Assembly (NCBI GenBank): GCA_910591455.2
Contig: OU342806.1
Coordinates: forward strand, 21,890,535-21,954,534
Source: Pholis gunnellus
Lineage: Eukaryota > Chordata > Actinopteri > Perciformes > Pholidae
Direction: 5' to 3'
Length of the DNA stretch: 64,000 nucleotides
Each line of letters opens with the position of its first letter. The stretch's first letter is position 1. This document shows, in pieces, positions 36,261 through 62,090 of this stretch. Under the pieces are notes generated by a model. The model ran no database searches and was not told the origin of the DNA. It was given only the letters and a program-made list of their open reading frames with translations. The translations under genes were made by a program, and so were the position numbers.

Positions 36261-38345
36261 CCATCATAGAGCTATAGCATGGGAATTCCTTTGTTTCCCC
36301 CGTCCAGACCCCAGTGACTCGTACCAGCACAAATAGGTTGCAGCCTTGAAGGATCCTGTGGGGTTCCTGATCTGAAGTCAGCCTTTCTTGGAGAAAGTGG
36401 TTCTTTCAAAAAGCATTGTGGTTACATATTCATGTATAGTAAAAACTTAAATCGGCTGCTTTACAGTAGACTGTGCCAGTAGACTGGCAAGACACAAACA
36501 CAAGCTTCTCAGCAGGGTGTTTTCAATAATTGATATAAATCCTTTTAGTCACTGCAAGACTTTACTTCTGCCTGTCTGCCTGCAGTGTGAGACAACCTGA
36601 GTTTGCACAGGTGGAGAGGATCAATCAATGCCAGCAGAGCAACTGAATTCACCCTGAATAGTAATGAGGATGGATCAGGAGGGCTGAGGAGGAGGAGGAG
36701 AGCTCCTCATTGAATCGGCCTGGCTGGAAAGTTTGAGACGGCGAAGCTAATCGGTGCGCTTGAGTTGGAGCGCACATGACTCGCTGCCAGCACACAGCTC
36801 GCTAAGACCAAAGCAGCCGATGTAAATCCAATGTGCAGGATCCAGCGGAGGTAGCCATGCTTCAAAAGGCCCGATCAAACCAAGCCTCTGTGATGTGAAC
36901 TACAGCACAGTGTCTAGTCCATGATGTTTAAGCCTTGTCTTACCCCCCAGAGATGTTCATTCACTCAGAAGAAATGTACTTAGCAGGGGTCTCCTGAACT
37001 TCTTTGTTCTGAATGTGTAACTTAGCGCTGAGGTTTTCTTTTCTTTTTTTTTTACTTCTCACCTGGGAACTGCATGAATGTTTCTGAAACAAGTGAGCAG
37101 TTCACTATTTCACTTGGATTAAAGGCCTAGAGAGGACATTGATACAATTATTTGATTCAATATTGTTATCTCGTGATCACAAGGATACTTGGGCGCTGTC
37201 AACATAACTCTAACAAGTCATTATTTTTAGCATCATGAGTTTTTCTTATCACTTTCAGATGTTAACATCACAAGACGGGTCACGCAAGTTCAGGAAGGAA
37301 AATATGTGCAAAACAAAAAGAAATCGTCACACAAGAAAACCTCATTTATTTTCCTGAGGAAAAGACCTTCACGGCCAAGTGATGGATTTGGACAGAGCTA
37401 TACGTTGTAAACAAACCTACGGCAGCTTATTGTTCAAGCCATTTGATAATAGAATGCCTGAACATCTCTACATCATTTGGGAAAAACATGATCGTCGCCT
37501 GTAAAAAAAAAAATCAATCAAAATACATTTTCTGCTATATTTGATTTGAATGCCACAATCATCTGGACTGCTCTATTTAGGAATCAAGGATCCCCCAACA
37601 ATGCCAAGTTAATGTGGTCTTCAATATGCTGAGTTGAATGTTAGGCCAACAGAAGAGCTCACGCCCTTGCTATCGACAACAAGAACACTGCTGCATGTCC
37701 TTGTAACTTTTTTTTTCAGTTCATTGTCTAGTTCGTGCCAGTTTTCATGAAGCATGACCATCAGTCAGTCAGCACAAAGGGGCTGAATATTTGTGTCCTT
37801 CACACGTCAGCAGCAGTACCGGTGAGGTTGTTTCATTCAGTGTTCCATGTGCAGCAACAGAAAATATGACCACCGCATGGCTCAGAACTTTGCACTTTTC
37901 AACTCAAAGTGGTCCTCACAAAGGTAGAAATACAAGAGCTCACAGCCCATAGGTAACGCGGAGCTCCAACTGTCACGAAGGCAAACACTTTTGTTCAGTT
38001 CATTATTGAAACCCGGCACTCCTCTTGGGTGCACCATCGCATCAAATATAGATATTCTGGATATGTTGTGCGTCTTTTTTTCCGACACATCTCCCCCAAA
38101 ATTGACGGACCATCTGCAGAACATGGAGTCTGTAACGATGATGGCTCTGGCAGAGTTTTTATGGCTTGCGGTGTGAATGTTGCCACATTAACAGCAACAG
38201 AAAAATGCAACTGTTCAGTCACACTGTGCCTTTTAACGATAATTGTAGCAGTGATGGAGGCGGATGACTAAGTACGTCCCTGCGCCCTCCAAAAACATGC
38301 TTATTCATAATATATACAAAAGTGCCACGCCATGTTACGTAACCG

Positions 38346-38410
<65 letters not shown>

Positions 38411-41017
38411 CTCCAAGACCCCACTCCACCAATGTCTATGTTTAGCAGCCTATTCGTGTCTACAGTTAAATTGCACTTTCCACTCTAGTTATTACAGCGG
38501 CAGACGAAATATGAAAAGCGCTGAGGGCCACGGATAATAAGCACAGAAATAGAGCAGGCAGGGAGCACACCGCAGCCTCATCATCACTGTACAGTCAAAC
38601 ATCCCCCCCTCACACACACGCACTCATATATTTATGGGCCGCTATTTCGACGGGACGGACATGTCCCGACCAAAACTTCAGGACAAATAGAACTCCGTCT
38701 CCCTGGCCTCTCTTCCCGGCGTCCTCTTTCTGTCCCTCCTGCATCGCTTGCTTGGGTCTCGCTCTGCAGCCGGGCGGATGAGGATCTCTCCTCCCCCTCT
38801 TCTCCTCCCCCTCCTTCTATCCACCCTTCTCTGTCTGCCGCCTCTGCGTCTCCCATGACAGAGAATGCTCAATCAGTAGGCTCTTCCTTTTAAAAGGAAA
38901 AAAAAAAAAAAAGAAGAAGGTTCATCCACACGCTCAGTGGCTGATAGATTGTACAGTAGTGACTCACTGACACTGGGGAACGTGTCAGAGAGATATACAA
39001 CACTGTTGTGTCTCTTTCTAAATCACTGCTTTATTACAGCACACTCACACACAAAGTCACACAGACGGATGCCCACACGGGACCAATTAAACCTATAAAA
39101 CACCATACTGAAAACTGCACATATGCCCATTTGTTGACACAAGCAGGGGAAGAAGAAGATGATTTCTTGAAGTCAAATAGAGATGCCCAAGTGCTCTATT
39201 CCCTAACGCCACTTCAGTCCAAATGTTCAAATTCTGTTCTCGCAACACAAAGACGAGCAGAAACTAATAAAAATGGCAGTATTTTGCTTTACGTTACAGT
39301 GATGTTGAATGACGACATCAAAGAAATTCAGCATTCAAAGATTCATTTAAGAAGCAACAGATATCCCGAATTCTAGTCCCTGGCCTACAGTATGTGTCAA
39401 ACTCCAAAAACAATGGATCCAATACAGCTCAGCATCTTCGGATCCTAGTTAGACCAACACCAAGCCCGTATCCTCATGTCTAAGACCCACAGTCGACCTG
39501 TATTTGTATATCTTTTGTTTTCATTTCTGACCATTAGCCCGCCATGGAGGCTAATGCAATGCATGGGCTTCACTATATCGTTTTCCTGCCTCCCACTTGG
39601 TATTGTGTATACTTGGAACACATGGCACACGTGGACACAGACTGGTACAGTTGTGTTCACATCATGTTTCTCTTGTGAAATGTTTGGATTGTTTTTGGTA
39701 GCCGATCCAATGTGTTCAGCTATTGTCACACGATTACCCATGCTGACAACACAACATCACACAGTTCAGTATATACTACGATAGCTGAACTAAACCATGG
39801 TCATTAATCTGATTATTTAACAGCCTTCACTAGGGCTGGACCATACAGCCACAAATGTTATCACATATAATAATAATAGTAATATATGTCAGTAACTATC
39901 AGCATACATATTTAATGATAATAACAATGCTTTTACCCATTTAGCATTATTCAAGTAGAAGACATATAAAAATCAAGTAACTGAAATGTCACATTTCCTA
40001 ACACATCTACATCTAATTACTAATATAATTGCATATGTATCATAAATGTACGTAAATTCACATTCACATTATGACATGGGATGAAATTCAAGAATTATTC
40101 GGGTGGTATTCTCCTTCAGACAGAACCCTAAAGAAACCAGGAGATTTATAATATGCAATGATCTATTATCAGAGGGGGTTCGGTCCTTGAGGGTTGATTC
40201 TATTAGTTACAGTATATATAACACGTCTTGTTGCAAGCCACTTGAGGGACTTCCGGTTAGCCCAATGCTAACTTGTATGGGGATAAAATAATTTGATTGT
40301 GCGCTTGAAACAATTTATACCCCGTCGCTGCTACGGCGGTGTTCGTCTCGTGTTTTCGCGAGTAGAAGAAAACGGATTCAAAAATAACTTTAGAAAATAA
40401 AGTACATAAATGTATCTTCATTATCATGAAAGATTTTATCATAAAATAATATTTCAAGATTGTTTTATTGCCCATGCAGCACATAGCCTTCACTCTTGTG
40501 ATTTCAGGCGTTTAACCCATTCAGCCACAATAGCATCATATGTCATCCCACAAGTGCTGGATGTGTTTAAGGTCACGACTCAGTCAAGTTCTTCTATACC
40601 AAACTGGGGAAAAAAGCAATTTGTGTATGGAGCCAGCTTCGTGCACGAGATGATGAAACAGGAAACACTTGTCTGGAATATCATTGTTCCTTCACACACA
40701 CATTAATGCAGATAAGCTGGTGGTTCACAGGTGTTGGGGGGGGGGGGGGTCCGTTCAGCCGTGTCAGCATGTGTGTCGCCGTGCTCGTGGCGTCTGGCTT
40801 TCTATCTCATTTTCGCAAAGCACAATAGCTGCTAAAAAAAGACCGTTTGAGTGAAATGATTATATTCTGTGCTCGGGGAAAACGACACCGCGTTCTGATG
40901 CGGGGTTTTTGGAAGCAGTTGTTTGGGGCACAGGTGGCGTTTGACCTTAAACGTGCTTCACACATGCACAGATAGATAATTCACAACTTAAGACGGGCAC
41001 AAACATCTGTGCACACT

Positions 41018-41020
<3 letters not shown>
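36261..41020. other. no gene seen
   Basis: About 36660-36860 has mixed composition and could be a conserved non-coding element. At 37911-37935 there is a possible fragment of the 12390-12624 TIR element. About 38640-38880 is CpG-richer and pyrimidine-rich; its minus strand holds a short open frame below a TTTTAAAA box, judged too weak to call. At about 39835 agggctggaccatac resembles the end of a hAT-type MITE but no partner end was found. A G run sits at about 40737-40749. Confidence 0.4.
38347..38408. repeat. (TG)n microsatellite
   Basis: A pure TG run of 31 units. Confidence 0.97.

Positions 41021-41050
<30 letters not shown>
41021..41050. repeat. (AC)n microsatellite
   Basis: A pure AC run of 15 units. 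Confidence 0.95.
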
Positions 41051-41055
<5 letters not shown>

Positions 41056-41674
41056 ATCTCACAGATTACATCTAGTTTACTGAACTGCTTGTTCTGCTCA
41101 GACATGATAGACAAAACCCTGATAGACGAGCAGATGGGTCCATGAGTTCAAATGTATGATTCATGGCCACATGTTCAGCCTCAACATTATGTTAATTTTT
41201 TGGAAAGATGCCGAACATTATCTCTGTTTGATGGAACTGTGCAGCGACGACCTGTCCTGAGTTTTAATATATCCCTCAAGGTAAGCTTTCATAGTCAAAA
41301 TGAAGTGTTGGAACAACCATATACGCAAGATGTTGGTGTAATGTTGCACAATGTGGAAAATGTTTTATTCGAGGTGCCATTTTTGTCTATAGGAAAACCA
41401 AAGTTGAAGAGGTTAAACTGCGTGTTAGTTTGGCTTTTGACATGCCTTCATGATTTAAAGCCTCCCCGCTGAATTTAACTAGGTGTCAGGGGATATGAGC
41501 TTCCAGACGTGGCTTCTGTCTGTACTTAAAGCCCCTTAAAAGAGACAATGTTAGCGCCTCACTGGAGGTTTTCGTCTCTATGGCGACAGAAATGGAAAAC
41601 TCAACACCTGATTCTCAAGAGCTCACCTGGGCTAACGTCTCTCAAGCACACATGCAGATTCTTTGAATTGCGAG

Positions 41675-41679
41675 CCCCC

Positions 41680-41752
<73 letters not shown>

Positions 41753-41782
41753 AGACACACACACACACACACACACACACAC
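41675..41782. repeat. poly-C followed by (AC)n
   Basis: 22 C residues (41675-41696) run directly into an AC array to 41782 with two short cagaca interruptions. The poly-C run is a place where sequence accuracy may be poor. Confidence 0.95.
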
Positions 41783-42665
41783 CTGCACAAGTATTACAAG
41801 AAAACCTGCTGAAACCTATTTGCAATGTTTTCAGGATTATTATTTCAGTTTCAAGTATTATCAGTAGAATGTATCCAAGTATCCAAAGTAGTTAGTGGTG
41901 TGCCTGAACAATGGGGCCCTCCAGAGCGCTAAATTATTGATGTGTGAACCTGTAACCAATTATGTGTCATGTCGTTTCTGGTCCAGCTGGTGCCACATCT
42001 GACTACTTTACTATTCTTCTGAGTAGTTTAAAGGTATTGCTGAACATTTTGTGAAATATGCTCATTTGCTGACAGCCCTAATCACTTTGCCAGCATCTTC
42101 AGCCAAGCTTAAAATGTTACGTTGACATTTTGGCTTTTTTCTGTTTATTTCTGGCATTCTGTCTTTTTGTATGCGCATATTCAAAATGCACCTAAAAACA
42201 CATGGATGGAAACGTACATAATTGGAACCGTACATAATTTGAAGTTGTATTTGGAGTCGTGGGAGGGGTCGATTCATATGTGACTATGCTTCATATGTGA
42301 TTATGCATACGCTATGCAAATAGGCCACTTGATGCCTCGGCTCTATTGTTGGGGAGGTTAAATGGGGAGCAGTGTGCCGATGGCCGGGGACAGCGCAGAT
42401 TAATACTGCCGTTCCCATCGTCCTCCCTCTGTCTGCCCCTCCTTCTTCCTCTCTCTCTCTTTATCTTTTGTATGACGAGGGGCAGAGTCAGTTCCTGTGT
42501 CATTGTTAAGGATCCATCTGCCCAGCCACACACACACACACACACACACAGAGCGGCGGCAGCAATTAAACCTGTTTGACACACTTGACAGAGAGGAGCT
42601 TTGGGCTGTGTGTCCGGCACGAGCCATCTGTGAAACAACCAGACACACACACACATACAATCATG

Positions 42666-42666
<1 letters not shown>

Positions 42667-42733
<67 letters not shown>
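42667..42733. repeat. (TG)n microsatellite
   Basis: A pure TG run of about 33 units. Confidence 0.97.
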
Positions 42734-42736
<3 letters not shown>

Positions 42737-44346
42737 AAATAGATTTCATACATTGACATTGCTGAGTTCCCCTCTATTTTTTTTACTTTTCATATTTGGG
42801 AAAGAGAACCCAGCGTCCTCCTCCTCCTCCTTCTCTTCTCATCTTCCTTCTCTTCTCATCTTGTGATGGACAGAAGAGACAGTCAGGTTAAAGGGGGGTG
42901 AGCGGACGAATGGATAAACGGCCGGACGGACGGACAGGTGGATGTAGAGGGAGGACAGAACGGATGGATGGCAGATTGGGGAGCAGACCTTTCATTTATC
43001 GTTGCTCCCTGAAGTAGGACACCGGGCAGACACATAGATAGACAGAGCAGCTGTAATTACTGGTGGCGGCAGCCCCCATCTGAATATATTGTATTGATAT
43101 TAGGCTGTTAACAGGAGATTACCATGTGGATGACTGGGGGTCTGGGCCAGTCTGGGTCTCCACTGTGTGCTTTTGGGGCAGCTGATTATGATGATGCCAT
43201 TGTTCTTTTTTTTTTTTTCTAATCTTAAAAGTGCTCTACTTTCTGCTCTTGGCACAGGAATAGAAGCCGAGCGACGGAGTAATAGGGTTCATTTTATTTT
43301 TGTTTTACCAGTTTTCACACAAAACCCCCCCGAGTTAATCAGCTTAAACAAACTTGTCATCTCAATTTGGTTTGCGCATGCAGAACACGCTTATGCATAG
43401 AAAATAAAAATATGTAACTTAAAAAACAGACCTCTGGAAAACCAACCAAAACACGACATGCAAAAATACATTTAAATAAAACAGAGAGTCCCATCCGAAA
43501 AGGCCATAGGATTATTAGACCGCATCTAAAATGCTGTCGACCCAAATAGAGCCACGCAGCGAGAGAGCACCGACACTGGAAGCAGCATAATCCGATACCA
43601 ATTAACATGCAGGTGCAGTCGAAAAGAGCAGCAATGCGTCCTGAGAATGAATGAAAAGTCGCCTTAAAACACTTTTTTTTCCCCCTGTGATGATGATCCA
43701 CTCCAGTGTCAGACATATTGACAAAAACGCACGGCAATAGATCTAGACCCAGTCACACTGAATATGACTTTGCTCCGTTGCTATGAACCGACTTGAGCTG
43801 TGAAGTAAGGAGAGAAAAAGAGGATTGTGCTGTGGATCAGTTGGAGATCTTTAGAACCCATTTAACTGTTACATAAACCTGCAGTAACAGATTGTTTGGC
43901 CACTTGGGGCAATCAAATACAACACTGAACTGGAATCACCTTCTAAGTTGATGATCTATAATAGTATAATATAAGTCTGGCTCTTTAGCTGCGATTTGTG
44001 TTTGGCTCTCTTCGCTAGCTATTTATAGTCGTTAACTGTGTGTGTCTGCTGTTTGGTGCTGAGCAGCAAACGCTCTGGTTTAATAGCTTTTTTTTTGCTG
44101 ACTATAGCTGCCTGCTTCGACCGAAAAACAGCGCCATGAGAGTGAATCAAAACAGTAAAATGAAAACAATGAGCTCAAAGACACTGTAAAGCTCTTAGAA
44201 CTGCAGAGTCAGGTGATAATTATCTGTGCGTTTGTCACTACGGGGGACATCTTTCCCATAAAACGTGGTCATTTGATCCATTGTAAAGATTAGAATATTG
44301 ATGATAGCAGCTTCAAACATACCTTGTCAAAGAATGAGGACATTAG

Positions 44347-44550
44347 GACATTAGGGAAGCACCAGCCAACTTCTTCAGTCCCGAGACAGATATCTGGGAT
44401 TTGGGTATCGGCCGATACAGATCCGATACCAATGTTTGATTAAGCTGTATGCGTCACTGCGTGGAAGTGAGTGGAGTCATTCAGACTTGACTTACCAGCT
44501 ATTTGAGTCAGTATAGGCCCGATACGATACATCGGTCCTACAATCCCGTA
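44347..44550. mobile_element. degenerate hAT-type MITE relic
   Basis: The segment opens with cattagggaagcacc and contains ggtatcggccgatacagatccgatacc, then cccgatacgatacatcgg. The tagggatgcacc-like end and the repeated cggccgatac/ccgatac words are typical of a very common fish hAT MITE. The ends have decayed and no target-site duplication can be read with confidence. Confidence 0.55.
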
Positions 44551-45197
44551 AATGCATAATATCTATTTTAGCAGGTGTGTGTTTTGATGTGTGCGTGTGT
44601 GTGCAGTAATCCCTGTATTATAGGCTTCTTAAAATACATGTTTGCACCTCTCTAGCATCCCTAAGCATATGTTTAAGCTTCCATATCATTTATTGTAACT
44701 ACTTACACTGTAGGGGGCTTGGTTCATGTTGTAAACAGAAAATGTTCCTCAACTGGAGTTAAACAAGCCCACTGAACAAACAAACTATAGCCCCAGACAC
44801 ATCGCTGCAGTGGAAAAGGACATTAGGGTGACTTTTGTCGGAAAGCTAATTACCATGTGATAGTTTATTTAATGTTTTACACTGCCACTAATCATGATCC
44901 AAACCACATTGCAGTGATTGTTTTTTTTTTAATGTTTTCCTCACCTTTCAGTTGGCCATTGCTTGAAATAATTTCACCATGGCATGAAAATCAACTTGAA
45001 ACATGCTTGATTTGTTTATTCATTTGGGGAGTATCCAGGTTGGCATTATTTAATATTTTCTTATTATCAACAAATTTCATTGGTTCCTATGGAACAGCTT
45101 GCACATGCATTGTTCCATTTTTTTTAAAGGCTCTGTAATTTCCTAAAGCACTGTAATGTGTAGCAAACAGTGCATATATTGGACTCTGTTCATCAGT

Positions 45198-45273
45198 GGA
45201 TTAATCTACATTTGGTGCTCTTGTGAGTATTTGGGGCAGCAGGACGGTGAATGTGGGATTGAGTCAAATAAAC

Positions 45274-45372
<99 letters not shown>

Positions 45373-45449
45373 CGTGCGTGTGTGTGAGCGTGCGTGTGTG
45401 TGTCCGTTCATGGTAATGAAGGAACATGTCCCCCAGTGCAAGAGTGTGG
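45198..45449 (+). repeat. dispersed repeat family B with TG core, expanded copy
   Basis: It matches the reverse complement of 24037-24165 on both sides of a TG tract. The left half shares ggattaatc, gtgagtatttggggcag and attgagtcaaat; the right half shares ttcatggtaat, aaggaacatgtc and gtgtg. Here the TG core (45277-45370, 47 units, followed by agcgtgcg interruptions) is about ten times longer than in the other copy. Confidence 0.75.
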
Positions 45450-46019
45450 CTTATAATAATAAGATGTATCCGGCTTTTGGATACATACACAATACTTGTA
45501 AATAGGATACATTTATTGTTGGTTTAGTTGTATGGTTGAAAAGGCACATTCACAAATGTAAAAACATTCAGGTTTGCTTTGGGAAAACGTAAAGCATATG
45601 TAATTTGTAAAAAAGTGGGCTAAACATGCAAAAACACTGCCATGGTGTGCAGTAGCAGCCAATAGTTTGTAGTTACATACAGCCAGGCAGCAGGAAGGTA
45701 AGGATCTGACTGGAAAACCACAGAATTTGTAAGTTGCTCTTCAGAGGCTGAAGTAATTTCCCTATTGGCTTTCAAATTCAGCTTCTGAGTTTGCGCAAAG
45801 AGCTCTGTCGGCGTCGTGCCTGGGAAAGAAAGAGTCCAACCAAGTGGGGGGGGGGGGGGTTGTATTAATACAATACAGGCAGAACGTGTGAGCAGAATGA
45901 ATAGGTTAGATTAGAGTAATGTTTACTAGCTGGTACAGGTTGTCAATATCCACTACCACAAGGATCTATTCGTATTTCGTTTTGGTGTATCACAGTTAGG
46001 GAAGTTAAATCCCCCTTTC

Positions 46020-46484
46020 CCCCCCGTATACTTCGGCGTAGTGGTTCGTCCCAGCCGTTGTCAGCCTCAGCCAGCCTCCTCTTGTCAGTGCTCTTCTTAA
46101 AATGAAGCTAGCAAGCCGGCGGCACCAGCGGCGGAAAAGGAGAGGGGACTGAAATGTAGAGCTGGCATCTACTTTCCACCGTTTAAAGGACGCTTTTATA
46201 TATATGTGTACATATACACATATAGAGGGCCTTCATGAAGAGCCCCAAGTTATTAACTCTATTATTATGTCGGAGGGAGCAGTGCTTTTTGTACACAGTT
46301 CGTCTATTTATTCCAGTCTGAAGCAGGAATTCAGATAGAAGACTTCTAAGTAGATAGATAGATTAGCTTATCCAATCGAGTTTTTAATACGTCGGTTTGC
46401 TTTTGCCAGCCGTTCGCATTTTGTACGGTTTTGTTCCTCCCCGTTTTGTGGAGAACGAGTGTCGGGTTAAGCCACACGCAAGCA
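46020..46484 (+). promoter_or_regulatory. pik3r3: pik3r3 promoter / 5' leader of the p55-type transcript
   Basis: CpG-containing, GC-richer DNA (gcaagccggcggcaccagcggcgg, about 46110) lies directly upstream of coding exon 1. A TATA-like tttatatatata lies at about 46195-46205, which would place a start near 46225-46235. A short hairpin (tatatgtgta, 4-base loop, tacacatata) overlaps its right side. Upstream start codons include ATG-TAG at 46154 and a 28-codon frame at 46235-46321. The transcription start is inferred, not seen. If initiation is upstream of 46150, the leader would hold more upstream frames. Confidence 0.45.
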
Positions 46485-59615
<13,131 letters not shown>

Positions 59616-60805
59616 ACCCCCCCCCGGCCAAACCCCCCACATAGACAACAAACCAACCCCCTCTTGAAGAAAGGGGGAGGGGAGGGGGGGGGAGAGATTG
59701 GTTGAAATACAAAGCAACCCCAACACCAGACCCGATAAAGATAGAAAGAAATTAAACACTAGCTGCAACACACACGTCAGCCACCTTGGAGTTATATATT
59801 TTTACAAGAACAATTTCGGAGGGCATTCTTTCTAAAGACTGCTTGATTTGCACAAGGAAGTTTTAAATGTTTGTGAATGTGAAAAAAACAAAATAAGCGA
59901 CTGAAGGAAGGAAGGAAGGAAACGGAGTAGGACACTTCAGAGTTTCAGATTGACCCCGCTGCTACCTAAACTCCAGCTCAGACTTTTTACGGGAAACTCA
60001 ACACAGAAAACTAAAAAAACACGCGAAAGACGACGACGAAGACGACAAAACATTCCCTAATGTTTCTTTTTGGTTCCTTTCCAGTTTGCACCTCAGATGA
60101 TTATATTACGAACTTCTTTTGCTTGTTTCTGGAGTAGTTTTCATGTTTCCTTCTTGTTTATCGTGACTTTGTTTGTGGTAAATGCAAGAGGGAGATGATG
60201 TCAAGTTTCTGTCCTGTCCCTCTCCGTACGAAAAGCAAAAATAATGTAGCATAACGAGACAACGGACACTCATTCTATGAAGTGTCCCTCCATGTAGACT
60301 GCTGCTGAAGGGTTTAGGGGGAGGGTGGGAGTGACACAAATCAGTTTTGTAGTCTAAAAAGAAGGACAAAAGGCTTGCTTTTATACTAACTGTAGAGGGT
60401 TTTTGTATTATTTTTGCTTTGCTGGAACATAGTTTTGTTTTTTTGCCAATGTCTAAATGGCAACGTCACAGATCAGAACCAGAGACCAAAGTTGGTGTGG
60501 AGGGGAAAGAGACAGCTAGTGTGTTTTCTTTTTGTTCTTTTTGTGAATGGAGAAAGGAGTGAAGTAAAAGGAAATGAATGGTGTGTTTGAGACCACACAT
60601 AAAACCGAGTTTTGGGCCACGTGCTTGCGCACCAAATAGCCTTTTTGGAAAACCAAATGGTACGTAAACAGAAACGCAGAGACCTTCTGTAAATACAGAT
60701 GGTGGAGGATGAAGCACTTAAACGAGTCCCATATGTGGCCTCGGCACTCTGTACCTTGCTCACCTAGCTTTCCCTATGTCGCTAAGAAAGTCTAAATGAT
60801 TCATC

Positions 60806-60811
60806 AATAAA
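60806..60811 (+). terminator. pik3r3: proximal polyadenylation signal AATAAA
   Basis: A canonical hexamer 1.2 kb after the stop (tcatcaataaagtagcc), followed by a T/G-containing stretch (ttggcaagtcttggttgtg, 60839-60857). If used it would give a 3' UTR of about 1.2 kb. Confidence 0.5.
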
Positions 60812-62062
60812 GTAGCCAGTCCGCCAACGGATAAATAATTGGCAAGTCTTGGTTGTGACGTTTTCCTGCCATCTTTTGTCTCATGTGGAGACAAAAAAAC
60901 AAAGCAATTTTACGACACCACATTGGGCAATGACACATTTTTTTGTACCAGTTTTCCAGTTAGTGATTCTTCTAATGCCTCAACCGTCTACTTTCTGAAT
61001 GTTTGCTCAACGTTTGAATCCACTTTTTCACAGACTTTGTTTGCTGGATGTGCAATAAGTGCGCTGGCAAGCTCAGGCAGTTTGTGGAACCATTGGATTT
61101 TATTAAACACTCAAGGGTTGGGCCAGTGTAAACATGTTCAAACCGGTTTGATACGAAGCCAAACACCGGACCTGTACAACACATTCCACTAGGTGTCCCA
61201 CTTGGCTCAGAGCCCAGGAATGGGCTTGCCTCTGCAGTAAGTTGCACATTGGCTTATTTAGTCCTTTTATCAACAAACATATATTGGTAATCACGTTGCA
61301 ATACAAGCCGGATTTAGCGCTGTGACGCCGTCGGCATAGATTGCTGATGTAGGCTACTTTTTAAATTTGCCGGAACACGTCATAATGACAAATGCCGGTT
61401 CGGCGGTTTGCATCAGACCGGTTTAAGTTCAAACGCTGGACCAGGCCGGCAAAACCCGACGCTTATAGGGAGGAACTGTGTAAACCGAGTCACGGCCTAA
61501 CATACAGAGTGCTGAGGTCGCAAATGGTGCTACACTTAAACCAGACAAAAACATTTTTTTAAAGGGTAACAAATGGTCAGTTTCACCAAAATCGAAGGAG
61601 TCTGACCAGAGAACCTGAAACCCATTTTATGTGTGGTTGTGAAAGAAACATGAATATAACGACTGTGGGTTGAAAAACTGGGACTGTTTGTGTTTTTGTT
61701 TCAAAACCTTCAGAAATAATAAGCTTTGATTAAAAAAAAAAAAAAAAAAGATATGTGTAACACAGAAAGCAGGTAGACAGAGGCGATGTCCCAAGCTGAA
61801 GACGCAGGCTTTAGAAGAAAATACTGAAAACTTGAATGAACGTGCAATCTAGCGTTTTGTTAATGTCGTCCAGCAGAGCGACGCACTAAGGCCCCACAGA
61901 TAATCAACGTGCACGGCGAAGCGTTTCCAGTTTCTTTGTCCGATTGCTTCGTTGCCTCTTTTTATTTTGTTAGTTTTCTTTTTTAAACTCAGAACTTCTT
62001 ACCGGTGCTTGACTTTATAACCAGTGGAAGCATTTTCTGTCAAAGACTAAAGAGCATCACAC

Positions 62063-62068
62063 AATAAA
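62063..62068 (+). terminator. pik3r3: distal polyadenylation signal AATAAA
   Basis: A canonical hexamer (cacaataaaaagtc) 2.45 kb after the stop, with a T-rich stretch (tctattcttctt) about 65 bases downstream. It is the best candidate for the end of the long transcript. Confidence 0.55.
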
Positions 62069-62090
62069 AAGTCTTCAAAAAAACTGAAGA

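Larger units (their letters stand above)
41783..46019. other. no gene; repeats and candidate regulatory DNA upstream of pik3r3
   Basis: About 42019-42065 (ttgctgaacattttgtgaaatatg) resembles a frequent teleost repeat fragment. About 42290-42420 contains two atgcaaat-like octamer words. An AC run lies at about 42531-42550. About 43340-43740 is unique-looking DNA with no coding signal. A G run is at about 45847-45859. No upstream gene is visible. Confidence 0.4.
59616..62090 (+). other. pik3r3: pik3r3 3' UTR (inferred)
   Basis: The stretch after the stop has no coding content, starts with C-rich and G-rich runs (59616-59695), and continues AT-richer to an AATAAA at 62063 followed by an A-rich stretch. 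A Pumilio-type element TGTAAATA lies at 60688-60695. Distal cleavage is inferred at about 62080-62090 from the signal spacing; the A-run there also means cDNA priming could be internal. Confidence 0.6.

Noticed and set aside
38632..38896. Possible minus-strand promoter (TTTTAAAA) with a 74-codon frame beginning MGDAEAADREG
   Set aside because: The box is part of a simple ccttttaaaagg palindrome beside an A-run, and the frame is low-complexity Gly/Glu/Arg with no family resemblance and no clear donor.
39830..39860. agggctggaccatac, resembling the end of a hAT MITE
   Set aside because: No matching opposite end or target-site duplication was found in the following kilobase.
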